The notes under the pieces: generated by a model
The model's database searches: none
Told to the model about the DNA's origin: nothing
The model's input: only the letters and a program-made list of their open reading frames with translations
Shown: positions 21,878 to 35,056 of the stretch, piece by piece
Layout: each line of letters starts with the position of its first letter
How positions within the stretch are numbered: the first letter of the stretch is position 1
Position numbers and translations under genes: made by a program
Assembly (NCBI GenBank): GCA_014529385.2
Contig: CM043969.1
Coordinates: 27,113,946 to 27,177,945, forward strand
Reading direction: 5' to 3'
Source of the DNA: Adiantum capillus-veneris
Taxonomy: Eukaryota; Streptophyta; Polypodiopsida; Polypodiales; Pteridaceae
Length of the DNA stretch: 64,000 nucleotides

Positions 21878-23448
21878 TGTAGCGCCCTCCTGCTCTATCG
21901 ATCACTTGTCCTCTCATGCTCCGGAGGTGACTGTACTAGTAGTGCCGCCATTCCGCTCCATGCAACAATGTCCATTTTTTGGAGTCTTAACCTCCAGCGC
22001 GGTACTTTTCTAAAAAAATTGAGCTTGGCCTCATATCACACACACTCCATGGCTCCAATCGTGGACTTGTCCTTCATGCATATATTTGACCGCCAATGCC
22101 AAGAAAATTCAACTAATTTGTCTTAGCACCATGAAAACAAAGCTTCAAGGCCTCATGGCCGTAGATCAACAAAGCCCACTCCGCAAATTAAAAATGGTTC
22201 TCGGATGAGGAGATCTTCGCCTGCAGGAGATGTGACGATCGATACGACCATCGACCATCTTGTGCTACCATAATTCCCCATTGGACATGCGCCTTCTTCT
22301 ATAAAAAAATCTTTAGCTCAGCAAACTGGAGCATTCATTTTGCATACATAACATGTCACCTCCATGTGTGTTGATATCCATCAACCTTGATCACCATTAA
22401 GCTCTCCGACTAATAGAGCTCAAAATCCACAACTTGACCTGCAAAATGCCTAATTGGGCATACATACCCCGACCATGCTTGTTGTACCCTGCACCAAGTA
22501 GCTGCTCAAGCATTGTGCTATCCACCTACTAACTTCCACACACGTGTTGTTGGCTTCTCCTTGGGTCTACAGTGTTTGGTTGCACCATCTTTACCCACCC
22601 CCTAGTTGAGCATTCATGCTCAACCGCAACATTATTTAGGTAGAATAGGAGTGCATAAGATAAATGGTTTAGATAATAGTTGTATATTGTGATGGCAAAA
22701 GAAAAGATCATATATAGAAATTATATGTATAATATAGAGAGAGGAATTTATTTTCACAACCCCTTTGGGTCAAATGGAAAGCCATAGGCTCCCCTAATTG
22801 TGATTGGCACTCCACCTAGATAAAAAAGAAACCGTTGACCGAAGTCATGCTTATATAAAACATATGTAACATGTGCCTGTAATGCATATATAAACCTACA
22901 CATAGAGCATGATAAGAGCTCTCCATAACATTTCTCTACTTTAAGTTGTATGGAGAAATGGTCTTCCTGCACATGACAAGCATCCCCATCCATGTGAAGG
23001 ACTCGTGCATCCTAGGCAATCACAACAATATCTATTGAAGAGGTCTTCATATTAAAATCTCCTTGGAAAGCACATAGTATCTGGCATACAATCTATTGAA
23101 AAGAAACCCTTAAAAGCATAACCATCAACCAATCGGCTCAAAACTGTTTGCACATAGCATGGTTGTCTCTTGCCATTAACCCCAAGTCCATAGAGCCGCC
23201 CTCGACATTGATAGTTTCATCCTCTATTTCTTTCTCTGCATCCCAAACCTGATTGTCTGCTTTGACATCACACAAAGGCTCAAGAAAAAATACACGTGCT
23301 TCTTCTTCTGACACTGGAGGAGGTGCAAGGTCTTGCTTAATCTACATCCTGGCCATAGCTTTAGCAACAAGCACCAGTGACTCTTCATCTATACCAACGG
23401 CCGCTAGCTCATCAAACCCCCAATCAACTTCATCCTTAGAGCTTACCT
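21878..23448. other. No gene recognised; interior of the older direct-repeat element
   Basis: Reading frames are short and unconvincing. If copia E inserted at 15188/21877, this is the continuation of the DNA before 15188, inside the element defined by the repeats at 14.4 and 25.2 kb. Confidence 0.5.
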
Positions 23449-24535
23449 CTATAGTTGGCAGGGCCTCACCATCCAAGGCATAAGAGAGCGCTGCCCAACC
23501 CCTTGGTCTTGGACATCATTCTCTCTTGCCTCGACTACTTGAGAAACTTCCAGTTTTATACTCGCTTCTACAATTGGAGCCTTTGACGCTTGCATAGTTG
23601 GCTTGATCTCCTCTACTGCATGGTGGTCTTTAATCTCTATCAATACCTGAGAACCCACGGCATATTTTGTCTCCTCTTTATGCATATCTTCATTTACGAA
23701 TCCTTCATCCTCGTTGATGAGATCCTCTTTTGAAGGCATATGTGTGTAACACATAGGGGGCACCGATGAAACACGATATGGAATAGAGCTTACCCACGGA
23801 GAACTTGCAACCGTTGCATGTCGGCAACTGTGAATTTCTTTTACATGCATTGCATGTTGTGGGGTCATCAAAATAACTACATAATCACTAGGCTTGAGCA
23901 AACCCATCTCCAACTGCTTCTTCGTCTTTCTACTCTTCACTTTGACGACGTACACTGCATCCTCATAGGCTCTACACCAGCAAACTCCACCTTCTCTCGA
24001 ATCTTGAGATGTAAGCACTCCAAAAACCTCTCTAATTTGAAGTAGTCGTTGCCTCTGTAGTAGCTTCAAATTGTAGCCAAATATCTTCAAATTGCTGTTG
24101 AAAGGTTGCAAACTCACCACTTATATCTTTCTTCAAAACCTTCAATTTTGCGTCCAATTCTGCAGGCAAATTCCTTTGTTGTAAGTTTTCAATAAACCGA
24201 GCTCAAATCACCTTCCATGACTGTCGATCGGGACCTTCCAACCCCTCAAACCAAGCTTTGGCCTTCCCTCCCATCACCAACAACACAGCCCTTGACTTGG
24301 CTTCGTCGATCACCATCCGCATCGACAACATCCAGAGTTCCACATCTGACATCCAATCTTCAGCATCTCGCTCACCTGAGAACACTAACTCACAATCTGG
24401 CACCATGTTATTGCACCACGCCATCACTCGAGCGATCAGTGTGATCCTCAATGGGGGCACCACAAGATGGAAAGGGGGAAATGTGAATGCACCCTCCACA
24501 CTCACTGAATGTCTCTCTATAGCCAGTGATTCCAC
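23449..24535 (-). pseudogene. Decayed LTR-retrotransposon gag (element F)
   Basis: Minus-strand pieces 24535-24203 and 24120-23449, with a frame break between, read as a retrotransposon Gag: F(S)GERDAEDWMSDVELW, VMGGKAKAWFEGL, DRQSW, then QQQFEDIW, AYEDAVYVVKVKSRK and KKQLEMGLLKPSDYV. The same order and similar wording occur in the plus-strand gag at 62598-63186 (EDPEDWLADFE, RGRAKVWFNDM, TYEDMVYLAKIKRRK, KQKLEVGMLKPTNY), so both belong to one family. No zinc knuckle or pol was found nearby. It is enclosed by the direct repeats at 14.4 and 25.2 kb. Confidence 0.6.
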
Positions 24536-24739
24536 AACACCCTATCCCCTATTTAACACACACTTAGACACCCAATCTGCAAATGACTACTGCCCTAGTC
24601 CATACCTAACCAACCCAGACTGTATGCACTCAAGTGTAAAGTACATCATGATGCATTTCATGTATAACCTTGGTACTCCATATCCACACACATGCTCCCC
24701 ACAAATGGGCTCATACACAAATCCTTACCTAAATCTCTA

Positions 24740-25217
24740 ACATGCACAACACACAAATATGCTTTGAAATCCGCGGCATGCACCACATTCAAGTAGAGAG
24801 TTCCATCACATTGCATTAAAGTACCTCAGATATGGGACCCCCTTTTTAGCACTAGAGCAAGAGGGGGAAATGATATATTTATCAAGAACTAGGAGAATAT
24901 GATAATGCAAATCATGCTCGTTTCAATTCAAGCATATACAATGATAGAGTGGCATGAAACAAAATGATCTCGCTCCTTTGATATAGCACCCTTCATCGAT
25001 TTATTGGGCTTCTTCTTCTCCTTTTTGATGCCCAATCTGTCTTCCTTTGAGTGATTTTTGCTTCTTCTTTACTCAGGGCAAGGCCATCCTTCTACCTTGC
25101 GGAACTTATATAGATCCACCTTCCTCACCACTTACAATCCTTAGATCCTCCTCATGAGAGCATAATATAGCATGCTTACTTCATCCCATGCAGCCCTCAT
25201 TTTCTTTTGACCAGCCT
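24740..25217. other. No gene recognised
   Basis: AT-rich DNA between the gag remnant and the right copy of the direct repeat; no motif seen. Confidence 0.5.
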
Positions 25218-25746
25218 ACTCCCAGACAACAACGCAATAAATCTCCAATTGGAAAGAGTATCCAATTTGCCTATTTGGGGCATCACATCCTCACCCTATG
25301 GTATGTGTAGATCTCAGGGACAACCCAATATTCCCCCTCATTGCAGTTCGGATCTTGCCTCCTTTTCTTTGCAGTGCTACCATATCCTTTCTCATGGTCT
25401 CTCAAACCTACTCTCAACACCAACTCGTTCCCTCAAGCCACAGGCTGCGTGGCTCTCCTCTGGTAGCCCCAACCCTTGGCACCCAATCGGAGGCCATATT
25501 GATCAGACTCCCGGACCTCCACAATAGTTTCCCCTTTATGCCGTCAGTTCTTGGCCCTCTTCAATATATATAGTTGACGACCTCCGATCTCTTGCAGCTT
25601 CGGTCATCCTCTTACTCATGGTCCTAGCCTACATTATATGACCCCTCCTTCTCTTGATGCCCTTAGTTTCCTCGCAGCTCACAGCCATGCAACCTGTGAC
25701 CTTCACATAATCTAGAAGAGCCTCCTTTGACTTGCAAGTCTCAGCC
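25218..25746 (+). repeat. Direct repeat, right copy
   Basis: Same order of landmarks as 14400-14905, with small indels, for example an insertion near CCTGTGACCTTCACATAATC before the final CTCCTTTGACTTGCAAGTCT. Confidence 0.6.
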
Positions 25747-27923
25747 CATAACCTTGTTGAAACTGAAATGTGAGACAATTGAGCGGGAAGAAAAATGTTG
25801 TAGTTCTCGGGGCGTTTACCGTTTAGTACCCCCTATATAACATGCGTTCGTGGGGTATTAAAAAAACCCCTCTTTTAACATGTTTGAATGAATAAAATGA
25901 CTCTTTATTTTTTCAAAATTGAATATAAAACCCCTTTATTTTAATGTATCTTTGTTAAATTGCATAATTTTTGTGTGTTTTAAAATCCCTCGTTTTGAAC
26001 TCATGTTATACATTAACGTGATTACATAGTGCACCCCTAGAGTTGTAGTTCAACTTAATAGCATAGATCAAGTTTAGTCACAAATAAAGAGAGAAACTCG
26101 TAAGAAAGAAAATTCAATGGAGCATTTATCAGACGAGAATATGAGACCGGGGGATTGTGTTCTAGAAATTTGAAACACTCATGTTAGATATATAAATAGA
26201 AATATTCAGGCATGATATATATACACCCTTAAATTACACATAGAAATTAAACTGATAAGAAATATATGTAAGCAAAGTCTGTGTACAAATGTAGTGCAAC
26301 GAGGGGGAGTAAACTTTCAAAAGGTAAGTAACCCAAGTTTATATTCACAACAAGGTCTAAAAGGCTCGCTTAAGGTCAGGTCCCTAGATTAATGGAGGCC
26401 TTGGATTCCATCTCCCATGTCCATGGGAGATATCACGTACTACTACATGAGTGCTGCAGTAGCTTTGGGGATAGCACTTCATACATTTGCCATAGCTACT
26501 AAGAAACATTCAGAAGTAATAATACAATGCTACTTTCTTGTAGATATCCTCCTATGGAAAATAATGTCATGGACTAGGATTCGAGTTAGTAAGGGTTGGG
26601 GTTAAAATTTGAAGTCTCTGTCTGTATTTATGCTCAAACTTGTAAAATTTCACCACTCTTATTTAAACTAGATAAAAGAGCAAACCATCGGCTAGATTCC
26701 AATCTTTACTTCAAGTAAACCGGCAAAGTTTTACAAGTTTTAGTGTGAATACCTGAAAATGCTTTGAGTTTTGACCTAGAAAACAAAAGAGAAAAGTTTG
26801 ATTTCCACTGTTACACTCTCAAAGAGAATTTTGTGTGAAAAAATTCGTAGAAACTACTTTCAATGGTCATCTTTGATTTTATACAACAAACACTGAAATA
26901 CCAAGAGACATAGCAACGCTTATCTCTACCTTAAAGATAGACACACAAATCTCAAAGCCAAAAACATAGGCACACACTGGCAAGGTTGAAAACTGCAATC
27001 CTTCCCACCTGGGGAAAGTGTGTCTCAACTTACAATCATGCTACTTGAAAAGTCAAGAATGCCCCTTAGGACCAAGAAGAAAAGGAATCATTCCGCTAGG
27101 AATTTAAGAGAAATAGTGTAAAAAGAAGAAAAAATGCAAGTCATTCGTCTAAACTTTCCTCTTTCTGTGTATGGTTAGGAAAATGATTTGTCTCGAACAC
27201 TCCTTCCCACCATAAGCATGGCAAAATATTGTAGCTCTCCCCACCACCTTTGAACAAGGTGCTCAGCAAGCAATTTCTCGAGGAAAAGAACCTTACACAA
27301 TAAAGGGTTTATCTTTTGGAAGCCCTTCAAATATTAACTCTTAAATTATATGAATTTTACAAATGGATAATGGTTATATAGGCTTGTGGACGACTAAAAT
27401 TTGTCTAATATAACAAAAGAAGAAAACCATGCAAAAAAAAGCAAGCCCTAAAAATAGTGAATATTAGAAGTACATGCCCGACCTACAAGTTGACAGATCT
27501 CACAAGCAAAAATAGGATGCTCCTTCGACCTTGGCATAGAAATGCTTATACAGTAGTATATCTACTGGCTTCAAATTACAATGTATGATGTGCTCGATAG
27601 ATTGATGATGCAGATATTCTAGATCCTAGGCGATATCCAATGGAGGTGTGTCATCTTGTCTCCCAATCGAGGGTCTCATGTGTTGATCCATTATTGAATG
27701 CAACCAATTTAGTTGGCTTTGCTTTGTTTATCTACCTACAGCCTTGTTTCAGTCAAACAATCAATTCTGGCTACAACTTGCTTCCCATCAACGAGCTTCC
27801 TTCCATGCCAAACCTTTGGCTGTGTTGGTAGTCTCTCAAGGCACATGCGGAAACCCTTGTAAGAAGAATATTTCTTGTAATGCTGACCTCTTTGGACTCT
27901 TAATAGCTCTACATGCGCCCTAT
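25747..27923. other. Gene-free AT-rich region
   Basis: No open frame with recognisable content on either strand. Runs such as AACCCCTTTATTTT and AAAACCCCTCTTTT near 25860-26000 are low-complexity. Function unknown. Confidence 0.55.
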
Positions 27924-28039
<116 letters not shown>

Positions 28040-28366
28040 CAATACCGCATGGCCACTGGATAATGGCAGGCATGGGAGAGAGAAAAAAGGGAGGATGGTT
28101 GCTCGAGTGAGAGAAAGCATTGGTTGAGAGAGGGTGTTATGGAGGATATGCAGCACAGCCCAGATTGTAGGATGGACATAAGGCACACATGATCTGCTGA
28201 ACTTGATGGCGAGTGGTTGAGGTAAGGTGTCCGTCACAGTCACGAGTCTTTTCTGAATGCGTAGTTCTACAATGTGTGGGATTGAGATGGGGTTTAGTGT
28301 GAGCCTCAGGAGGAGTGGAAGTTGGCTCATACAGCCTTGAGTGACGGCCTTGGTACTATGCATTGC

Positions 28367-28569
28367 TGGGATTCAGGCCAACTGGTCGGACATCCCACTT
28401 ACTACTAACCCATCTACTAGCTTAACCATGTATACACTTATTCTTTAATACAATAGAATAAGGAGCTGCAACATGATAACGTTGCTGTGAGCTCCACACA
28501 AAGTAGGTCTCTCTCTCTCTCTCTCTACTCTCGCACTTGCACTCGCACACGCTTCCTGCGGCACCTTCA
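28367..28569 (+). repeat. LTR of copia family C, 5' copy
   Basis: TGGGATTCAGGCCAACTGG through ...CACCTTCA, about 203 bp, matching 60137-60336 (shared CATGTATACACTTATTCTTT, AATACAATAGAATAAGGAGC, and the CT-run then CGCACTTGCACTCGCAC). A Met-tRNA primer site follows at once. Confidence 0.8.
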
Positions 28570-28571
28570 AC

Positions 28572-28583
28572 TGGTATCAGAGC
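28572..28583 (+). other. Primer binding site of copia C
   Basis: TGGTATCAGAGC is the canonical complement of plant initiator Met tRNA, two bases after the LTR end. The following 28584-29421 is untranslated leader with no gene seen. Confidence 0.85.
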
Positions 28584-29421
28584 GGGGTCTGTGCTTGCTG
28601 TTTTCACGTCCATGCACGCGGGCACTTTCAAAAGTGCAAACAGGTTTCCGATTTTGGCATCGATAAATTTAGTGTTCTGAGAGCTTTTCCAATAGGTGTC
28701 CTGTGGTTTTACCTCCCTTTCAAAGTTGTCTGTGTAGTCAAAATCTTCATCCGAGCTACGCTTTAGGAGTTGTATTTTTCAACTCCACTTTTGCTACAGC
28801 TACAGTTATAGGTACAGGACACAGGTGCAGGTTGTTCAGAGACTATTTTGGGATTGTATATAGGTTTTATGGCTATTATGTGCTATTGAGACGGTGTCTA
28901 TGGGCTGATTATGAGCACTTTTTGGCATTGACATTGTCTTGGTTTTTCAGGCATCCATCTCCTCACAGATTCTTGCATACATACAGGACATCTAGGTTTC
29001 TTAGAGATTGCAGTGTTTTGCATCAACACAAATTTTAGTGGGAGTATTTGATGCACATATGCATTGTTTTGGCACTTTTGATAGTGCTTGAGCTCTTTTG
29101 GGAGCGGTTTTACTCCCCGCAGGGATTTGTTTACTGCTTTCACATTTTGTTTGGTGCCTATTTGAGCGTGTATACTGCACCTTGCAGTATTGTTGACAGT
29201 GGATGTACATTGAGTTGCAGAAGCTGCCACCTTTTGTGGAGCCGATTTGGCTTGTTTCTGGCAGTCCCAACCGTTTCTGAGACTCAATTTGGAGGCTCTG
29301 AGACTGGGCTAGTTTCTTGTCTGCATAACCTTTTGTGAGGGTCGATAGCATGAGGTTTTCTTGAGCTGGGGGATTCTCAAATATTGAGATCCTTTCGAAA
29401 AGCCCAGAGGGAGAGTATACA

Positions 29422-29766
29422 GATGTTGAGTGGGAAAAACTTGATGCTAAAGCCAAATCTACCCTCCGTTTGCATTTGGCCGAATCTGTGTACTTTACTA
29501 TAGTTGGAGAAAGGACTGCTAGAGATGTATGGGATAACTTGTGTTCCAGTTATGAGAACAAAAGTGCCACTAATAAGATTTTCTTGATGAAAAAGCTATT
29601 TGACCTTCGTATGAAGGAAGAGGGCACTATTTCTACTCACATTAATGAGTTCAATATCATTTTCACTCAGTTGACCACTCAGGGTTTGGTCTTTGACGAG
29701 GAAATCAAATGCATCTTCTTGCTATGCAGTTTACCCTTGTCTTGGGATACATTCTATACTGCTGAC
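29422..29766 (+). pseudogene. Copia C gag fragment
   Basis: Reads as the middle of a UBN2 copia Gag: EWEKLDAKAKSTLRLHLAES, VGERTARDVWDNL, KIFLMKKLFDLRMKEEGT, and LPLSWDTFYTAD, where it ends abruptly. The first roughly 50 residues and everything after SWDTFY are missing; other DNA begins near 29767. The next piece of the same kind of element is the RNase H end at 59849. Confidence 0.8.
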
Positions 29767-29973
29767 GAGAGCAAAGCAAACCCCGAACCCCCGACGGCCT
29801 CTAAAACACCAGGGACCGAATGGCGCGTCTCGAGCCTGTCACAGTAAAGCAAACAGGGGGCACCACCTAGCTTGAGCGGCTAGGACGCAAACAACACACC
29901 CCCATAACAAAGTTTTCATCCAAGAGAGATGGATGCTTGGGAGTAATGATGAAGAGGAAGGGGAATGAGATCA

Positions 29974-30060
<87 letters not shown>

Positions 30061-31344
30061 AGCGGCTTAATACTTAGGCACCACAAAAGGATGGCGAATC
30101 CGCACACCCTTCACACATACACAAGCTCACTCCAAAAACAAGACTAGGTGGCGATTCTGCACACCTCACATGGGAAAAACATTGCAAGAAACATACTCAC
30201 AAAACCTCAAGCTTTATTTAGAGAATAAGGCGATGAAATGGGGAGCATAGGGTAGGGGAAAGAGAAGGGAGAGAGTGGTAGAGCACATGGCGGATAGGTG
30301 GGAGCTGATGGCGAAGACTCGCACGAGGGTTATGGCCATCATCCTTCATTCAGCTGCCCTTCATCTTCCATAGCCCAAGGGTGTAGAGGTCATGCTCAAG
30401 ACGAGCATGGTGATTGCGGTGATGGTGATGGTGTGGGTGGGTGTGTGTGGACTAGGCACACACAGTGCATAGTGTACTCTTTGGTGATTTTGTGTGTGTG
30501 TTTAGTGTGATGGTGACCCCTCTTTATATAGGGTAGGAGGGGGGATAAATTCTAGAATTTAGAAATGAAGAAATCATTATCTACACAGGCCATGTGACTA
30601 TGGGCCCCACTTGTCTAGCTGTGTGTATATGCGCCAAAACAATAGTCTTATGAGAGAGAGACTAAGAGGGAGAGATGGGTGAATGGAAAAAGGAGAGGTG
30701 ACATGGAGAATAAAGTAATTACAAGAGGGGAGAGAGGGAGTGTGTTTAGAGGTGAATCTGTGAGCAGATGTGTGTGAACACAAGAAAAATCAGGTAACCA
30801 CCATGTAAAGGTGGGTCTGTGGACACCTTTTTCAGTAGAACTGAGTATGTGTGAGTGTGGGGGAGACCATCTGGCTACAAGACAAGAGAGATTTCGAATT
30901 TTAGAGAGAGGGGGGGTTTTTGGATCATGGGAGAGTGTAGGAGAGAGAAAAAAAGGGGTGGGGTATGCTATTTTGGAAGATAGGACAGGTGGCATGTGAC
31001 AAAGAACGTATTATTGGTGAGGACAGGGGTGGGGTAGCTTGAGGGGAGAGAGAAAGGAGAAAGGACAAGGGGAAGAGAGAGGGGGTTGACCTTTTGAGTG
31101 GAGGAGAAGAAAAGGGACACACGGTGGGGCAACAATGAAGAAAAAGGAGGCAGGGTGGGGATGGGCTGCCCCGCAGGCCAAGGGTGGCCCATTTTACCTT
31201 TCTCCTTATTTACAGACCCATACTTTGTTTTTTTTCCTTACTTTTCCAATGTCTTTTATCACTCCCTCCCTAAGAGGGGGTTTCCATGGGGTGAGGAAGA
31301 GAGAAGAGGGGTATGGGAACCTGGCTTGTGAAAAGCCCCCATCA
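29767..31344 (-). repeat. Probable 3' LTR region of gypsy element A, with (AG)n
   Basis: Lies between the copia gag break and A's polypurine tract. It holds an (AG)n run (about 29978-30057) and a minus-strand TATA box (CTATATAAAGA, 30531-30521), as expected of an LTR promoter. I cannot find a matching 5' LTR, so the exact ends are unproven. Confidence 0.45.
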
Positions 31345-31360
31345 TTAGCCCTCCCCTTTT
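31345..31360 (-). other. Candidate polypurine tract of element A
   Basis: On the minus strand AAAAGGGGAGGGC lies just after A's last coding codons and before the putative 3' LTR. Confidence 0.5.
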
Positions 31361-31372
31361 GGATAGAGGCAT

Positions 31373-32275
31373 TCATGTCTCTAGCTCATCTGTTTGATCA
31401 TTATCGTCGGAGGTGGCGGCTGATGGTGTGTACTCATCTGGAATGACAATAGGTGGAGCCTGGTCAAATCGAAGAAAATAAGGTTTAAGTCGCCAACCAT
31501 TTACCCTGGTTTTATGAAGTTTTCCATCAGCCTCCATAAGCTGGTAGCTTCCATTGGCATACTTTTTCCTGACGATGAAAGGGCCTTCCCATCGGAGTAG
31601 GAGTTTCTTATCCTTGCGCGTGTCGAAGTGATTGTCGTAGCGGAGCACCAAAATTCCTTTCTTCAATTATTTTTGCCGGAGATGCTGGTTAAAGCTAAGC
31701 CGTCTATGCTCTGATTGTGCCGCATAATAATTTATTGCTTCTTCTCTGTCCAGCTGCAGTCTTTCCAAGTTGATGATGTGATCTCTCAAATGCATGTTGG
31801 GCTGTTGAAGTTGGCTTGCCATTACTCTGAGACTTTGTAGTTGCACTTCAATGGGCAAGATTGCTTCCTTACCAAATACTAGATGATACGGTGTGAATCC
31901 CAAGGATGTACGGAATGAAGTTCTGTAGGCCCATAAAGCTGGTAGTAGGTACTTATCCCAGTCTCCAGGATGATTGTTTACCTGCTTGGTAATAATTTTA
32001 GAAACCATTCCATTTACCTTTTCAACTAGGCCATTACATTGAGGGTAATATGGTGAAGAGTGCCTCCTTGTAATGCCCAGTTTCTGCATTAATTCTCCTA
32101 CCAAGTCTGCTCTGAAACCTGGCCCTCTATCAGAGATGATCTCTAAAGGTGTGCCAAACCTACAGCATATGTGCTCATAGATAAACTTAGCTACCTCTAC
32201 CACTGTGATTCTAGTGGTGGCTGTAGCCTCTGCCCATCTAGTCATGTAGTCGACCCCTATGATAATGTAGAATTT
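31373..32275 (-). pseudogene. Gypsy A integrase
   Basis: Minus-strand frames 32245-31667 and 31666-31373. The core carries ISDRGPGFRADLVGEL, SSPYYPQCNGLVEKVNGMV and FTPYHLVFGKEA. The C-terminus has RWEGPFIVRKKY and ANGSYQL, the usual gypsy GPY/F module. The first catalytic Asp sits near the 32276 break (GIDAIGPLP just upstream, DYMTRWAEA just after). Integrase joins element DNA to the genome. A stop at 32276 and a frame change at 31667 separate the pieces. Confidence 0.8.
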
Positions 32276-33405
32276 TCATGAGTTGGTCCTAGGTAATGGC
32301 CCAATGGCATCGATACCCCATTTTTCAAATGGGCCATATGAGAGAATAGGTGTTTGTGGTTCAGGAATAAGTGACCTAGTGCCGGCCTTTTGACACAACT
32401 TACACGTTTTGCACCAGTGGTGTACATCACGGTTGAGGCTAGGCCATATGAAGCCTGCCTGCAAGATTTTCCTACTTGTTATGTCTAGGGAAAAGTGACC
32501 ACCACAAACCCCGTCGTGACAGCTAGCAATTACTCCCGTGATTTCCTGAGAGAGAGGGACCTTTCTGAGTATTTGGTCCTTACCCTTACAATACAAACCT
32601 TCATTGATGAGTCGATACCTTGTGGCCTTCCGCGTCAGCCATTGCTTCTGTCCCTTTGTTAAATCTGATGGGCATTCCCCTGTTTCCAAAAAATGCATGA
32701 TGTCAGGCAAGGTGTCACTGCCTTGAAATAGAGGGAGCTTTAGCGTTATTGCTCCAACCACCACTTCCTGTAGTCTTTCACTTGCTAGGGCATTTGCTTC
32801 TTGGTTTTGAGCCCTTGGGATATGGTGTATTTGAACTTCTTCAAACTTACCCAACAAGGTTTTTACACCACTTAAGTGAGTCCTTAAACTAGGATTCTTG
32901 CATGTCCATGCTCCATTTACTTGCCTTACCAGAAGTAGAGCATCCCCAAATACATTAAGGCATTGTACACCTTGCGAGACACACCATTGTAGACCCTTGG
33001 TTAGTGTTGCATACTCAGATTCATTGTTAGAATGTGAATCTAACAATTGGCCCAATGAAAATACCTTTGTCCCTTTGTCATCAAAGACCCTATGCCTGCA
33101 GCTGCTTTGTCAGACGCTCGCTTGTAGGCTCCATCAAAGTAGAGAGAGTGTGCTCCTTCTACCATCAGTGGTACTGGAGGTAATCGGACTTCTCCTCCCT
33201 TAGATTGCTTATCCTTCCCTTCAAAGACTTGGTAGGTCATGAGTCCCCCCAAACTTGCCCTTGTCAAGCTTTCTACATGTACCGTGAAGTCAAACTCTTG
33301 CAGATGAACCAACCATTTAGTAATCCTAGTAGACACATCCATGTGTTGTACGACATAGGGAAATATTTCATCCGTGGTTAGAATCACAAATTGCTTAGGC
33401 AACAA
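32276..33405 (-). pseudogene. Gypsy A RNase H plus second, archaeal-type RNase H and integrase zinc domain
   Basis: Frames 33405-33040 and 33055-32276 overlap with a frameshift. First comes the end of the RT-linked RNase H/tether (FVILTTDEIFPYVVQH, WLVHLQEFDFTV). Then follows a second RNase H fold: LYFDGAYKRASDKAAAG, NNESEYATLTKGL and NVFGDALLLVRQVNG carry its D, E and D. Then the integrase HHCC finger (CHDGVCGGHF...CKTCKLCQKAG). An extra RNase H is the hallmark of plant Tat/Ogre-lineage gypsy elements, so A most likely belongs there. Confidence 0.75.
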
Positions 33406-33432
33406 ATATGACCTAAACTTTGTAGTTGCGAA

Positions 33433-34333
33433 TCAAAGAGCTAGGACTAAGTGTTCCACATGGGTGAATCCTTTCTCTCCTGCTGCCATCATTCGACTAG
33501 AGAAGTAGATTGGCCTCATGAAAGATGTTGTCGTATCCTTTTGGAGTAGCACAGCCCCCAATGAGTCATTACCAACACTTGAGGTGACATAGAATTTTTC
33601 ATCCCACTTAGGTGGTGAGATAGTTGGCAGGATGGCTAAGACCTCCTTTACCTTGTTGTAGTGATGCTCGCTTTCCTCGTCCCAAGTGAAAGTTGATCTT
33701 TGAGTGAGTTGTTGCAGTGGTAAAATAAGTTGTGATAGTAGATGTATGAATCTACTTAAGTACCTCACCTTCTGAAGAAAAGAGACCAGTTGACGTGCGG
33801 TTGTTGGTGAAGGTAGGGCTATGAGTGCGGACACCTTACTTGGGTTGGCATTGATACCTTTTGCTGAAATTTCATGGCCTAGTAGAATGACTTTACTCTC
33901 CCCAATGTGGCATTTATCCACATTTAATTGCCCACCTAGGATCTGCAACCTAGCCAAACCTTCAGTTACCTTTTCTAAATGTGAAATACGGGAGCTATAT
34001 ATACAAAAATCATCAATGAACACTCTTATGGATGTTCCAAAGAACGGTTGAAAAACATATGTGACATATCTTTGGAATGTGGCAGGTGCGTTCATGAGAC
34101 CAAATGGCATAACCCTGTATGCAAAACAACCCCATGGCGTGATAAAAGTGGTTTTTAGCTGATATTCCAAGGCTATGCGTATTTGAAAGTATCCAGAATA
34201 ACCATCACAGACGGTATAGCATTCAAAACCCGCTACTTCATTCGGAATTTCATCCAAGAAAGGGAGAGGAAAGTGGTCTCTCTTTGTAGCTGCATTTAGT
34301 GGTTTGTAGTCAACACAGACCCTCCACTTATTT
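33433..34333 (-). pseudogene. Gypsy A reverse transcriptase
   Basis: Starts in frame with KWRVCVDYKPLN (minus strand near 34330, after a one-base shift from the upstream ORF). It continues with YTVCDGYSGYFQI, YRVMPFGLMNAPATFQ, the catalytic FIDDFCIYSS, and YLSRFIHLLSQ, and passes into RNase H (PIYFSSRMMAAGEKG). RT copies element RNA to DNA. The frame ends at 33433 before RNase H is complete, so this copy is broken. Confidence 0.85.
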
Positions 34334-35056
34334 GGGGTTCTTGTTGCCCATCTTTACCAGATTATCATGTACATAAGTTGCATAATTGATGATCTTCGGC
34401 TTGCTTTTCTGCATTGCCCAGGTGAAGGTTGTGGCAATTGATGCAAGCGGCATCCTGTACTTTTGTGGTCTCTTTTTACACATATGGAAATATTGATTGT
34501 ACAGTTGACTCATGATTGCAACCTTAGGGTTGGCAATGTCTTCAAAGGTGTAGTTGCCTTTCTTTTCTGTGTACACCTTTACTTTGTCTCTTCTTTTGGT
34601 CACACTATCCCCCTTGTTGGAGAGGTCTAGGTCAGCTGCTACTACTCTTTCTGTGATTAGAATCTCAGTGCATGGCTTGCCCTATAGATCTGTAACTCGG
34701 GCCACTCCATCTTCTTTTATTGTTGTCACAAATTCCCATACTCTTTTTATGTCAATGCCTGCCGACACCACTTCAAAGTAATTTTGGAGATCAATCTTCT
34801 CCAGATACTCTGCTATCTTGCTTCTGACAAACTCATTGAGTTCCCGCGGTAGCATTGGTAGCTCTATCACATTTCCTTCGGTGTCTTTGAACACACCTTG
34901 GTAGATCTTTAGATCATTGGACTCGAGCAGATCTTCTTGAATCCATGTGTTTGTTGGCTTTAGAGTTCCTTCTAGTATGACGAAGGGCTCTACCCCTTCT
35001 AGGTAATCCTTTATGGTCATTCTCTTCTTCTTTGCCGGTGACTTTGCGACTGCCAT
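34334..35056 (-). pseudogene. Gypsy A pre-RT ORF, function unknown
   Basis: Minus-strand frames 35056-34682 (starts MAVAKSPAKKKRMTIKDYLE, ends in a TAG) and 34603-34328. The second runs directly, with a frameshift, into the RT start. No zinc knuckle or protease DSG/DTG triad is visible, so A's gag and protease appear absent and this may be a remnant joined to the leader by deletion. Lys-rich start; otherwise unrecognised. Confidence 0.5.
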
